Assembly: GCA_030428695.1 (NCBI GenBank)
Contig: JAUIEM010000086.1
Location: forward strand, 1-27,708
Source: a bacterium
GTDB taxonomy: Bacteria > Planctomycetota > J058 > JAJDCP01
Direction of reading: 5' to 3'
DNA length: 27,708 nucleotides
The position numbers and the translations under genes were made by a program. The notes below the pieces were generated by a model that worked only from the letters and a program-made list of their open reading frames with translations, was not told where the DNA came from and made no database searches. Within the stretch, counting starts at the first letter, position 1. Each line of letters begins with the position of its first letter. Of this stretch, positions 1 through 7,740 are shown one piece after another.

Positions 1-270
1 TTCCAGGACACCGAGCTGGCCTGGCAGCCCGGCGACGTGCTGGTGCTCTACACCGACGGGCTGATCGAGGCCTGCACCTCGGTCGGTGAGCCCTTCGGCA
101 TCGACCGGCTGCTCAAGACGATCATCGATCACGGCGAGAAGTCGGCGAAAGAGGTCCTCGAGGGCATCGTCGCCGCCGTCCGGTCCTTCACCGGCAACCG
201 GCCCCAGAAGGACGACATGTCCGTCGTCACCGTCAAGCTGCACGAGTCGGTGCGCGCGTCGACCGGATGA
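1..270 (+). CDS. PP2C/SpoIIE-type serine phosphatase, C-terminal fragment
   Basis: The reading frame is open from the window edge, so only the last 89 residues are visible. They contain GDVLVLYTDGLIEA (residues 12-25 of the fragment) and DDMSVVTVK near the end. These are the two C-terminal metal-binding signatures of the SpoIIE/RsbU branch of PP2C phosphatases, with the acidic residues in YTDG and DDMS being the expected metal ligands. Such enzymes dephosphorylate anti-sigma-factor antagonists or other Ser/Thr-phosphorylated regulators; the upstream sensor part that would define the signal is outside the window. The stop codon overlaps the start of the next gene (ATGA at 267-270), so the two are probably co-translated. 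The family assignment is firm; the substrate is unknown. Confidence 0.9.
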   Translation, partial: FQDTELAWQPGDVLVLYTDGLIEACTSVGEPFGIDRLLKTIIDHGEKSAKEVLEGIVAAVRSFTGNRPQKDDMSVVTVKLHESVRASTG

Positions 271-1277
271 TGCGCCGCCTGCCCTGGCTGCTCGCCGTGC
301 TCCTCGCCGGCTGCGCCGTCGTCAACATGCCCGACACCCTGCGCGCGCGGCTCGCGAGCGAGTGGCACGTCTTCCATACGGCCGAGGGGCTGTGGAAGAT
401 CCGGGCGGACGGCAGTGAGCGGGTGCATGTCCTCGGCGTGGAGGGGGAAGGCGACACCGTCTCGATCGGCCTCTGGCCGGCCCTGCATCCGAGCGGCGAG
501 ACCATCGCCTTCGCCTGGGCCGAGGGTGTCCCGCGGGAACGGTTGGGGCGCGACGTGTTCAGCGCGACGCGCCTGTCCTTGCGGGAGGTCTGGGACGGCG
601 GAAGCCGCGAGCTCAGCGTCGCGCGCTCGCCGATCCCGATGTTTGCCGACTCCGCCGCCTTCGCCGACTCCGACCCGAAGACCTGGCGCTTCCGCAGCGA
701 CCAGCTCGTCGGCCTCGCCTATGGCCCCGACGGCCGCCTCGCCTGCATCGAGCGCACGCTGCTGATGGGTGACCTGGTGCTGGTCGTCGCGCCGGACGCC
801 GGGCGCCGGGTCGAGGAGTACCCCCTCGGCGTCCAGGAGGCGCGGCTCTCCGCCTGGCGCGGCCTCACCTTCGCCCCGGACGGCAAGAGCCTGCTGATCC
901 CGCGGGCCGACGGCTGGATTTTGCAGCAGCAGCTGGTCGCCCCGCGCCTGACGAACCGCCTCGCCTACGGCCTGGAAGCCGCGAGCAGCCCGGCGGGCGC
1001 CCTCGCTCTGATCGGCGTGCCGAGCGACTCCCTGCAGGGGGTGCCCCACGGGGGGGCGATCGAGGTCGTGCCGACGAGCGGCGACCGCAGCCTGCACTTC
1101 CGGGCGGTGATCCGCGAGTCCCTCGGCATCTCGAACCTGCGCTGGACCGCGGACGAACGCTGCCTGCTGTTCGAGTCGCACTTCGCCCACTCGATCATGC
1201 AGGGCTACCGCTCGCGCCAGCTGTACGTGCTCGACCTCGCCGAGGGCCAGCACTACTACGTCGAAGAGCTCGAGTAG
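267..1277 (+). CDS. lipoprotein with beta-propeller-like (PD40/TolB-type) repeats
   Basis: The 336-residue product starts with a basic n-region, a short hydrophobic stretch and the lipobox LLAGC (Cys16), so it should be a lipoprotein. The body has recurring strand-rich units built like PD40/TolB blades: WPALHPSGETIAFAW, LAYGPDGRLACIE, LTFAPDGKSLLIP and LRWTADERCLLFES. This points to a beta-propeller that reports or binds something at the envelope; no catalytic motif is visible. The start ATG sits inside the stop of the phosphatase gene (ATGA), and a second in-frame ATG follows at once (270), so the exact first codon is open. It ends 5 bases before the convergent radical SAM gene, leaving no room for a separate terminator. 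The function is unknown; lipoprotein status is well supported and the propeller fold is moderately supported. Confidence 0.8.
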   Translation: MMRRLPWLLAVLLAGCAVVNMPDTLRARLASEWHVFHTAEGLWKIRADGSERVHVLGVEGEGDTVSIGLWPALHPSGETIAFAWAEGVPRERLGRDVFSATRLSLREVWDGGSRELSVARSPIPMFADSAAFADSDPKTWRFRSDQLVGLAYGPDGRLACIERTLLMGDLVLVVAPDAGRRVEEYPLGVQEARLSAWRGLTFAPDGKSLLIPRADGWILQQQLVAPRLTNRLAYGLEAASSPAGALALIGVPSDSLQGVPHGGAIEVVPTSGDRSLHFRAVIRESLGISNLRWTADERCLLFESHFAHSIMQGYRSRQLYVLDLAEGQHYYVEELE

Positions 1278-1282
1278 CGCGG

Positions 1283-2623
1283 CTACCCGTCCATCCAGCT
1301 GCGCCGCGCCGTCCAGGCCGCCGCCATCGAGCGCTGCATCGCGCCGAGGTTGTAGCGGTCGATCTGCGCCTTCACGGCGGCGAACACCTCGGGATAGCGC
1401 GTGCCGAGCCCGGTCAGGTTGACCTGGGGGGTCGTGAAGTCGATCGAGTCGGGCAGGTGGCTGCCGCCGGCCATGTCCCACAGCTCGGTGCCGGGCAGGG
1501 GCGTCGCCGAGAACAGGCTGATCGCGTCGAGGTCGATCGCGCAGGCGAAGTCGGCGGTCTGGCGGATCAGCGCCTCGTTCTCCCAGGGGAAGCCGACCAT
1601 GAAGAAGCCGGTGCAGCGGATGCCGCGCTCCTTCACCCATGCGACCGCCTCGCGGATGGTCTCGAGGGCCATGCTCTTCTTGATCTTCTTGAGGGAGTCG
1701 ACGTCGCCGGACTCGATGCCGAAGAAGATCTGGTGGCAGCCGGCGCGCTTCATCAGGTCGAGCAGCTCCGGCGTCACCCGGTCGGCGCGCGTCTGGCAGG
1801 CGAAGGGCACGACCTGCCCGCGTTCGAGCATCTGCTCGCAGATGCGCACGGTGCGCTTGCGGTTCAGGGTGAACACGCTGTCGTGGAAAAACAGGTAGGG
1901 AATCCGGTAGCGCGTGCGCAGCTGCTCGATCTCGTCGACGACGTTGGTCGCGCTGCGGTAGCGGGTCTTGCGGTCGTTGCTCGAGGGCACCGCGCAGTAG
2001 ATGCAGCGGTACGGGCAGCCGCGCAGGGTGACCATCGCCTGGTAGAAGGCCGGCTGGATGTCCTGGGGCCAGACCAGGTTGTCGCGCAGCGGGAAGGGCA
2101 GCCGGTCGAGCTCGCGGAGGGACGGGCGCGGCGGGTTCCGACGGATCTCCTCGCCGTCGCGCCAGACCAGCCCGAGCACCTCCGCCGGTCGCAGGTTCCC
2201 CTGCTCGAGGCCGGCGAGCAGCTCGCGCATCGTCAGCTCGCCCTCGCCGGCCACCAGGTAGTCGAGGCAGGGCGCCTCGCGCAGGGCCTGGGCGGGCAGG
2301 CTGGTCGCGTGGGTGCCGCCGAGCACGGTGACGATGGTCGGGTCGACCTCCTTGGCGACCTCCGCCAGGCGCCGGGCCGAGGGGTACTGCGCGGTGACCG
2401 CGGTGATGCCGACGACGTCCGGCGCCTCTTCGAGGATCGCGGTCGCGATCATGCCCCAGGGGTCCTCGCCGCGATAGGCGCGGGTGTCGGGGAGCAGGAA
2501 GCGCACGTCGTGGTGCGGGGCGAGGAAGGCGCCGATGTAGGCGAGGCCGAGCGGCTGCACGTGCCGGGTGTGGCCGTGGCCGCGCAGGAACAGATCGGGA
2601 GGGTCGACCAGCAGCAGCTTCAT
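1283..2623 (-). CDS. B12-binding-domain radical SAM protein
   Basis: This 446-residue protein has an N-terminal Rossmann-like cobalamin-binding region (about 1-150, with the conserved stretch GITAVTAQYPSA and VLGGTHAT). A radical SAM core follows, with the cluster motif RGCPYRCIYC (Cys203, Cys207, Cys210) that binds a 4Fe-4S cluster and S-adenosylmethionine. Downstream GIESGD and FMVGFPWE are typical of the B12-radical SAM (BchE/class B methyltransferase-like) group. The usual DxHxxG cobalamin-lower-ligand motif is not visible, as in many members of this group. Typical reactions are methylations at unreactive carbon or ring rearrangements; the substrate cannot be told from sequence. It lies 33 bases downstream of the M20 hydrolase gene on the same strand and is probably in its operon. 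The Shine-Dalgarno sequence is weak (AACAGG). Confidence 0.88.
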   Translation of the reverse strand: MKLLLVDPPDLFLRGHGHTRHVQPLGLAYIGAFLAPHHDVRFLLPDTRAYRGEDPWGMIATAILEEAPDVVGITAVTAQYPSARRLAEVAKEVDPTIVTVLGGTHATSLPAQALREAPCLDYLVAGEGELTMRELLAGLEQGNLRPAEVLGLVWRDGEEIRRNPPRPSLRELDRLPFPLRDNLVWPQDIQPAFYQAMVTLRGCPYRCIYCAVPSSNDRKTRYRSATNVVDEIEQLRTRYRIPYLFFHDSVFTLNRKRTVRICEQMLERGQVVPFACQTRADRVTPELLDLMKRAGCHQIFFGIESGDVDSLKKIKKSMALETIREAVAWVKERGIRCTGFFMVGFPWENEALIRQTADFACAIDLDAISLFSATPLPGTELWDMAGGSHLPDSIDFTTPQVNLTGLGTRYPEVFAAVKAQIDRYNLGAMQRSMAAAWTARRSWMDG

Positions 2624-2650
2624 GCCTGTTAAGGTACTGCGGGCTTCCCG

Positions 2651-2666
2651 CTACGGCTAGCCGTAG
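2651..2666. repeat. perfect 16-bp palindrome at the M20 stop codon
   Basis: CTACGGCTAGCCGTAG is its own reverse complement. It spans the stop codon of the M20 hydrolase and the first bases of the 33-base gap before the radical SAM gene. In RNA it could fold only into a short 6-bp hairpin with a CTAG tetraloop and has no following T-run. A dimeric protein site or a minor processing or attenuation hairpin are both possible. Confidence 0.45.
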
Positions 2667-4018
2667 GGTACGCCGACCGTCTCGGCGACGACCTCGAAGA
2701 AGGTGCGCAGCCCCCAGCGGAAGCCGTCGACCGGGATGCGCTCGTCGACGCCGTGGAAGAGCTCGCTGAACTTGACGTCGGCGGGCCAGCGGATCGGCGC
2801 GAAGCCGTAGGCGGTCACGCCGAGCTGGGCGAGCCACTTGCTGTCGGTGAAGCCGACCACCATGTACGGCACGGCCTCGGCCCCCGGGTCGCGGCGCCGG
2901 ATCGCGGCTTCGATGGTCGAGAACAGGGCGGTGTGTGGATCGACGACGGCCGGCGGCCCGGACTTGAGGATCTCGAGCTCGTAGCTGTCGCCGATCACTC
3001 CGCGGATCTCGCGCAGCAGGTCCGGCTCCCGCACACCGGGCAGGGTGCGGCAGTCCATCAGCACCGAGGCGCTGCCCGGGATCACGTTGATCTTGCCGCC
3101 GCCCTCGAACATCGTCGGGCAGACCGTGTTGTGCATGCAGGCGTTGAAGACGTTGCGCTGCTCGTCGGGCAGCCGGTCGAGCAGCAGGTCGGTCAGCGGC
3201 GCGAAACGCACTCCCGCCAGGGCGAAGCTCGCCAGGCCCCCCATGCTGCTGCCGACCTTCTTGAGGAAGTTGTCGACGACCGCCGTCGGGCGCACGGGCA
3301 GGCGGGTGCGCCCGAGCTTGTCGACGGCGGCGGCGAGCTTGAGGACCGGGTTCTCCTCGTGGGGCATCGAGCCGTGGCCTGCCCGCCCGCGCGCCGTCAT
3401 CCGCACCCAGACGAAGCCCTTCTCGGCGATCTGCACGGGATACAGCCGCTTGTCCCCGGCGTGCAGGGTGAAGCCGCCGACCTCGTTCAGGGCGTACTCG
3501 GCCCGGACCAGCTCCGGCCGGTTCTCGACCAGCCAGCGCATGCCCTGGTCGCAGCCCGCCTCCTCGTCGGCGACGGCGGCGAGGATCAGGTCGCGCTCGA
3601 GGGGCAGCCCGAGCCGGTGCAGGAGCAGCATCGCGGTCAGCCCGTAGACCGTCATGTGCTTCATGTCGATCGCGCCCCGGCCCCACACGAAGCCGTCGCG
3701 GATCTCGGCGGCGAACGGCGGGCAGGTCCAGTTCTCCGCGACCGCCGGCACGACGTCGAGGTGGGAGCTGAGCAGCAGGGGCGCGGCATTCCCGGTGCCC
3801 CGCAGGCGCGCGATCAGGTTCGCGCGGCCGGGCGCGGTCTCGACGATCTCGTAGGGAATCTCCGCGTCGTCGAGCAGGGCGGCGATGTAGCGGACGGCCT
3901 CGACCTCGTTGCCCGGCGGGTTGGTCGTGTCGATGCGCAACAGGTCGCGGAAGCGCTCGAGGGCCTCGGCCTCGATCTCCGGCCAGGACAGGCCGCGCGC
4001 GGTCAGGGCTTCGGCCAT
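2657..4018 (-). CDS. M20-family metallo-hydrolase (carboxypeptidase/aminoacylase-like)
   Basis: The 453-residue product has every landmark of M20 di-zinc hydrolases. SSHLDVVP gives His86 with Asp88, GAIDMK gives the bridging Asp118, DEEAG gives the base Glu152 and ligand Glu153, ALNEVGG supplies Glu179, and FHGVDERI the last ligand His422. The dimerisation (lid) domain is inserted after GHGSMPHEENP (214-224). Length and layout fit the carboxypeptidase Gly-X / ArgE / aminoacylase-1 branch, which cleaves peptide or N-acyl bonds; no signal peptide is seen, so it should be cytosolic. The frame stays open far upstream, but ATG at 4018 is the credible start. It lies about 8 bases after CAGGAGGAGG and overlaps the stop of the preceding lipoprotein gene as TGATG. 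The substrate is not predictable. Confidence 0.92.
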   Translation of the reverse strand: MAEALTARGLSWPEIEAEALERFRDLLRIDTTNPPGNEVEAVRYIAALLDDAEIPYEIVETAPGRANLIARLRGTGNAAPLLLSSHLDVVPAVAENWTCPPFAAEIRDGFVWGRGAIDMKHMTVYGLTAMLLLHRLGLPLERDLILAAVADEEAGCDQGMRWLVENRPELVRAEYALNEVGGFTLHAGDKRLYPVQIAEKGFVWVRMTARGRAGHGSMPHEENPVLKLAAAVDKLGRTRLPVRPTAVVDNFLKKVGSSMGGLASFALAGVRFAPLTDLLLDRLPDEQRNVFNACMHNTVCPTMFEGGGKINVIPGSASVLMDCRTLPGVREPDLLREIRGVIGDSYELEILKSGPPAVVDPHTALFSTIEAAIRRRDPGAEAVPYMVVGFTDSKWLAQLGVTAYGFAPIRWPADVKFSELFHGVDERIPVDGFRWGLRTFFEVVAETVGVPYG

Positions 4019-4404
4019 CAGGGCCTCCTCCTGGGGGAGAGGAACTCGTACTTGTCGGCGACATCCCCGATGTAGAGCCGTTCGAGGTCGAGCTGGCGTC
4101 CGAACAGTCCCGACACGCACACCACGTCGAGGTCGCAGCCCGCCTCGGTCTCGGCGACCTGGATCCGGTACTCGAAGGCCGAGCGTGCGCCGCGGCCCCC
4201 ATCTCCGGCGCGTGCGACCAGCACGCCCGCGGTCGAGTCCGCGCGCACCACGGTCCAGGCGCGCTGGGCGACGAGGTGGGAGGCGAGCCACAGGCGGGGG
4301 TAGTCGGCGTCGGGGAAGCTGCGGGTGCTGCCGCGGGCGATCGTCTGGCAGCCGAGCAGCCCCCCCAGCAGCACGAGGACGGTCAGTTTGAGCCAGGCGT
4401 TCAT
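4018..4404 (-). CDS. small lipoprotein, function unknown
   Basis: The 128-residue product begins with a clear lipoprotein signal: a basic residue at position 6, a leucine-rich core and the lipobox LLGC (Cys19). The mature part (about 110 residues) contains a probable beta-rich segment (SAFEYRIQVAETEAGCDLDVVCVSG) with two further cysteines, Cys90 and Cys96, that could form a disulfide. No family was recognised. It has a good Shine-Dalgarno (GGAGGAAGC before ATG) and is the first gene of a minus-strand operon with the M20 hydrolase, whose start codon overlaps its stop. It may be an envelope partner or merely a co-transcribed gene. Confidence 0.75.
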   Translation of the reverse strand: MNAWLKLTVLVLLGGLLGCQTIARGSTRSFPDADYPRLWLASHLVAQRAWTVVRADSTAGVLVARAGDGGRGARSAFEYRIQVAETEAGCDLDVVCVSGLFGRQLDLERLYIGDVADKYEFLSPRRRP

Positions 4405-4436
4405 GCTTCCTCCGCGCTGCGGCCGGGGCCAGCGCT

Positions 4437-4465
4437 ACCGTATCACCGTGTCCGGACCGCCGCAA
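4437..4465 (-). promoter_or_regulatory. candidate sigma-70-type promoter for the lipoprotein/M20/radical SAM operon
   Basis: Read on the minus strand, TTGCGG (4465-4460) is followed after 17 bases by TACGGT (4442-4437). A TG precedes the -10 hexamer by one base, as in an extended -10. Transcription would begin near 4430, leaving about 25 bases of leader before the ATG at 4404. Both hexamers are imperfect and the call is by eye. Confidence 0.35.
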
Positions 4466-4469
4466 TCCC

Positions 4470-4497
4470 TTGCACTCCGGCCCCGCATCGGTAGAAT
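4470..4497 (+). promoter_or_regulatory. candidate sigma-70-type promoter for the HhH/coiled-coil gene
   Basis: TTGCAC (4470-4475), a 16-base spacer and TAGAAT (4492-4497) make one of the better promoter matches in the window. Transcription would start near 4504, about 40 bases before the GTG at 4545. This also argues against translation from the in-frame TTG at 4470, which would lie in the -35 box. The -35 boxes of this promoter and the minus-strand one are only 4 bases apart. Confidence 0.45.
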
Positions 4498-4544
4498 CCA
4501 TCTCCCGCAATCCGTTCCATCCGCCAGAGCATGTGGAGAAACCC

Positions 4545-6005
4545 GTGGACGCGAGAGACAAGAGTGTACGCAAGGTCCCTGGTGTCGGTCCGAGCCTCCA
4601 CAAGCGCCTGAAAGGCACCGGCGTGACGACCGTCGGAGAGCTCGTCGACCGGCTGCCGACCAAGCCCCTCGAGGCCTGGTCGAAGAAGTGGAAGGTCGAC
4701 GAAGACACCCTCGAGCGCATCGCCGAGAGCGCGCAGATGATCATCGAGGGGGCCGACCCCAAGCTGCTGACCGCGCGCATCGAGGCGCGCAAGGCCGAGC
4801 GCATCCGCAAGCGTAAAGAGGAAGAAGAACGCGAGCGGCTCGAAGAGCAGCGCGAGGCCGAGAAGAAGGCGATGATGGACGCCGCCGAGCGCAAGGTCCG
4901 CGAGGAGCACGAGCGCAAGAAGGAGATCGAAGAGCGGCGCAAGAAGCGCGAAGAGAAGAACAAGCGCGCGAAGGAGAAGGCCAAGGGCTCCGACACCGAA
5001 GGCGACAGCGCCGAGTTCGGGGACAAGGCCGTCGCGATCGACGCCAAGGCGGTCGAAGAGGCCAAGGCGAAGAAGGAAGCCGAAGAGAAGGCCCAGGCCG
5101 AAGCCGACAAGAAGGCCGAGGACGAGCGCAAGCAGAAAGAAGCCGAGGAAGAGGCCGCGCGCAAGCAGAAGGAAGCCGAGGCCAAGGCCGAAGAAGAGGC
5201 CGAGCTCAAGCGCAAGATCGAAGAGGCGCGCAAGGAAGCGGCCGAGCGCGCGGCCAAGGAAGAGGCGAAGCGCAAGAAGCGCGAAGAGAAGCGCAAGAAG
5301 GAAGAGAAGGAGCGCGAGAAGAAGCGCAAGCAGCAGGCGGCCCAGTCGGCCAAGCTCAAGAAGAGCGCGGAGGAGAAGCCCGAGACGGCCGCGAAAGCCG
5401 AGTCGAAGAAGGAAGAGCCCGCGACGCCGGCTCCGAGCGCGGCCGCCGAGCCCGAGAAGGTCGCGGGGCTGTCGCCGGCCATGTTCCGCAAGGTGGTCGC
5501 CGTCGCCGCCGCGGTCCTGATCTTCTTCCTCTTCTACTCGACGCGGAACGATCTCGAAGAGGCCCAGGCGCGTGCGCGCGGCCTGCGGTCCGAGCGCGAT
5601 GCGCTGCGCGAGAAGATCGACCGCGCGCCGGAGGCGGCCGCCGTTCCCCAGACCAGCGAGCACTTCGGAGTCGTCGGCGTCGTCGTCAACCACGACAGCG
5701 TCTGGGTGCCCTGCCGGGTCGCCCTCAACCAGCCGGGCGCGCCGGTGTTCGAGCTGCAGCTGCCCGGGTCCGGCGCCGGTTTCCAAGCGCTCGAGCCCAA
5801 CAGCTTCGCGGAGCGGTCGACATTCAGCAAGGTCGTGACGGTCTTCCTCGAGTCCCTCGACGGCTCGCCGCTGCCGCGGCCGCAGTCGATCGAGCTGTGG
5901 TTCGACGACCTCCGCGTCGCGTTGCCCATCGAAGAGGGCATGCCGGACGTGGGCGGCGACAAGTGGGCCTGGAACGTCGAAGAGCTCATGCTGGACCTGC
6001 GCTGA
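4545..6005 (+). CDS. helix-hairpin-helix protein with long charged helix, one membrane segment and C-terminal domain
   Basis: The 486-residue product has four parts. Residues 9-42 (RKVPGVGPSLHKRL...GVTTVGELVDRLP) look like a helix-hairpin-helix unit of the kind that binds DNA non-specifically or acts as a fold connector. Residues about 75-295 are almost only K, E, R and A (KKREEKRKKEEKEREKK and similar), a TolA-like coiled coil or single charged alpha-helix. Residues 314-331 (FRKVVAVAAAVLIFFLFY) are a single membrane helix, followed by a short coiled coil (335-360). Residues about 370-486 form a beta-rich globular domain of unknown type. With no N-terminal signal, the HhH and charged helix should be cytosolic and the C-terminal domain outside. 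GTG 4545 is chosen because GGAG lies 6 bases upstream; GTG 4533 is an alternative. It heads an operon with the next two genes. Low-complexity composition makes homology searches unreliable. Confidence 0.8.
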   Translation: MDARDKSVRKVPGVGPSLHKRLKGTGVTTVGELVDRLPTKPLEAWSKKWKVDEDTLERIAESAQMIIEGADPKLLTARIEARKAERIRKRKEEEERERLEEQREAEKKAMMDAAERKVREEHERKKEIEERRKKREEKNKRAKEKAKGSDTEGDSAEFGDKAVAIDAKAVEEAKAKKEAEEKAQAEADKKAEDERKQKEAEEEAARKQKEAEAKAEEEAELKRKIEEARKEAAERAAKEEAKRKKREEKRKKEEKEREKKRKQQAAQSAKLKKSAEEKPETAAKAESKKEEPATPAPSAAAEPEKVAGLSPAMFRKVVAVAAAVLIFFLFYSTRNDLEEAQARARGLRSERDALREKIDRAPEAAAVPQTSEHFGVVGVVVNHDSVWVPCRVALNQPGAPVFELQLPGSGAGFQALEPNSFAERSTFSKVVTVFLESLDGSPLPRPQSIELWFDDLRVALPIEEGMPDVGGDKWAWNVEELMLDLR

Positions 6006-6006
6006 A

Positions 6007-6519
6007 GTGACCGTCCTCCGTCTCGACCCTACGTGGTACCTGGTCTGGGCCGAACGTCACCGCGCCGACAAGATCTACGAGGTCTCCCGCGAGATCCGCG
6101 GTCCGCTGCAGGCGAAGTGCAAGACCTCGCCCTACTGTCCGGACGAGCTGCTCCCCGACCAGGACGGGCTCGCCGAGGATCAGCTGCGGATCAATCCCGA
6201 CTTCATCCGCCCGATCGACTGTCCCTACGGCTTCGGCGACAAGGACAGCTGCTACCGCGACATCAACACCCGCGCGCTGCGGGCGGGTCTGTTCGGTCGC
6301 AAGGAGGTCGTGCTGGTCGGGAACTTCCTGATCGCCCTCGGCTACAGGGTCCACACCGAGCCGGTCCGCGAGAGCGCGATCGACGGCCGCCGCATCCTGC
6401 TCGCCCATCTCGGCGATGAGCGCGACTCCTGGGGCGAGTTCGGGCCGAAAGGGGTCACCCTGCGCTTCACATCCGCCAGCCCGACCGACCTGCGCGGCGA
6501 GCCCTTTCCCTGGGAGTGA
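6007..6519 (+). CDS. four-cysteine protein of unknown function
   Basis: The 170-residue product was not recognised. It starts at GTG 6007, one base after the stop of the HhH gene, and no good Shine-Dalgarno is present, so translation probably depends on re-initiation. The N-terminal half holds the protein's only cysteines, Cys38, Cys44, Cys72 and Cys82, in the pattern C-x5-C-x27-C-x9-C. This could be a metal site or two disulfides. There is no signal peptide or membrane segment, so a cytosolic metal site is the likelier reading. The C-terminal half (from about 97, KEVVLVGNFLIALGYRV) looks like a small alpha/beta fold. It sits 3 bases before the serine hydrolase gene. That it is a real gene is supported by tight packing and normal composition. 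Confidence 0.65.
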   Translation: MTVLRLDPTWYLVWAERHRADKIYEVSREIRGPLQAKCKTSPYCPDELLPDQDGLAEDQLRINPDFIRPIDCPYGFGDKDSCYRDINTRALRAGLFGRKEVVLVGNFLIALGYRVHTEPVRESAIDGRRILLAHLGDERDSWGEFGPKGVTLRFTSASPTDLRGEPFPWE

Positions 6520-6522
6520 CCG

Positions 6523-7740
6523 ATGCGCGCCGCCCTCCTCGCCCTCCTCTGCGCCTGCGCGGTCGCCGATGAGCCGCGCCTGATCCGACCCGAGCGGGTC
6601 GGGATGTCCGCCCCGGTGCTCGACACGATCCAACCCTCCCTGCGTCAGCTGGTGGTCGAGGGCCGCCTGGCCGGCGCGGTCAGCCTGGTCGCCCGGGCGG
6701 GCGAGCTCGTGCACCTCGAGGCGGTCGGCCTGCGCGACCGCGAGACGGGCGCGCCGATGCCGACCGACGCGATCTTCCGCCTGTACTCGATGAGCAAGCC
6801 CCTGACCTCGGCGGGAGCCCTGGTGCTGGTCGATGCGGGCAAGCTCGAGCTCGACGCGCCGATCGCCCGCTACCTGCCGGAGTTCGCCGATCCGGTGGTG
6901 CTGGAGGACGACGAAGAGCGGCCGGTGCGGAGGCTCCCGACGGTGCGCGACCTCCTGCGCCACACCAGCGGGCTGTCCTACGGGATGGGATTGAACTTCG
7001 TCGACTTCGGCTACCACGGGGCGCGTGTCTTCGATCCGGACGCCGACCTCGCGGAGATCTGTCGGCGCATCGCGGAGGTGCCGCTCCTGTTTCAGCCCGG
7101 CACGCGCTGGCGGTACAGCCTCGGCATCGACGTGCTCGGGCGGATCATCGAGGTGGTATCCGGGCAGGCGCTCGACGTCTTCCTCGAGGAGAGCCTGTTC
7201 GCACCGCTCGGCATGCGGGACACCGGCTTCGTCGTGCCGAGGTCCGAGCAGCAGCGCATCGCGACGATGTACCTGCCGACCTGGGCCGGCCTGCAGCCCT
7301 TCGAGGAGACCGCGACCACCGCTCTGCTCGAGCGGCCGCCCGGCCTGTGGGGCGGCGCGGGGCTGGTGTCGACGGCCGTCGACTACTTCCGCTTCCTGCA
7401 GATGTTGATCGACGACGGCATGGCCGCTGAGCGGCGCGTCCTGTCCTCGCGGGCCGTCGAGCTGATGACGACCGACCAGCTGCCCGCCGGGGTCGAGTTC
7501 GCCTTCGGGCCGCCGACCCCCGACGTCGGCTTCGGCCTCGGCCTGTCGGTGCAGAAGGTCGCCGAAGATCCCAAGCGCGTCGGGGAGTGCAGCTGGGGCG
7601 GGGCCGCCTCGACCCGCTTCTACTTCCACCCTGAGCGGCGGCTGGTCGCGCTGGTGATGGCCGCGAGCTTCCCGATCGATCCCGAGATCGGCGAGACCGT
7701 CGCGCGGGCGGCCTACCGGGCGCACTACGCGGGGGAGTGA
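6523..7740 (+). CDS. serine hydrolase of the class C beta-lactamase / family VIII esterase type
   Basis: The 405-residue product begins with a short hydrophobic leader (MRAALLALLCACAVA) suggesting export. The catalytic core shows the SxxK motif in YSMSKPLTS (nucleophile Ser89, Lys92), the tyrosine motif as WRYSLG (Tyr198) and the third motif as WGGAAST (358-364). The WGG form is typical of EstB-like esterases and 6-aminohexanoate-dimer-hydrolase-like proteins, not true AmpC enzymes (KTG). HTSGLSYG (147-154) is also conserved in this group. Likely substrates are small esters, amides or D-peptides; resistance activity should not be assumed. A GGGAG lies 7 bases before the ATG and the gene follows its neighbour by 3 bases, ending the operon that begins at 4545. 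Confidence 0.9.
   Translation: MRAALLALLCACAVADEPRLIRPERVGMSAPVLDTIQPSLRQLVVEGRLAGAVSLVARAGELVHLEAVGLRDRETGAPMPTDAIFRLYSMSKPLTSAGALVLVDAGKLELDAPIARYLPEFADPVVLEDDEERPVRRLPTVRDLLRHTSGLSYGMGLNFVDFGYHGARVFDPDADLAEICRRIAEVPLLFQPGTRWRYSLGIDVLGRIIEVVSGQALDVFLEESLFAPLGMRDTGFVVPRSEQQRIATMYLPTWAGLQPFEETATTALLERPPGLWGGAGLVSTAVDYFRFLQMLIDDGMAAERRVLSSRAVELMTTDQLPAGVEFAFGPPTPDVGFGLGLSVQKVAEDPKRVGECSWGGAASTRFYFHPERRLVALVMAASFPIDPEIGETVARAAYRAHYAGE

Noticed and set aside
129..4202. Open minus-strand frame of 1357 codons
   Set aside because: It is a shadow frame caused by the high GC content. It crosses the lipoprotein, M20 and radical SAM genes in the wrong frame and has Arg/Ala/Gly-rich composition with no motifs.
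4443..5786. Leucine-rich minus-strand frame that looks like a polytopic membrane protein
   Set aside because: It is the antisense of the K/E-rich helix; AAG and GAG codons read as CTT and CTC. The plus-strand gene has a promoter, domains and a membrane segment at a sensible place.
6523..7740. Beta-lactam resistance gene
   Set aside because: The third motif is WGG, not KTG, which fits family VIII esterases better than AmpC.
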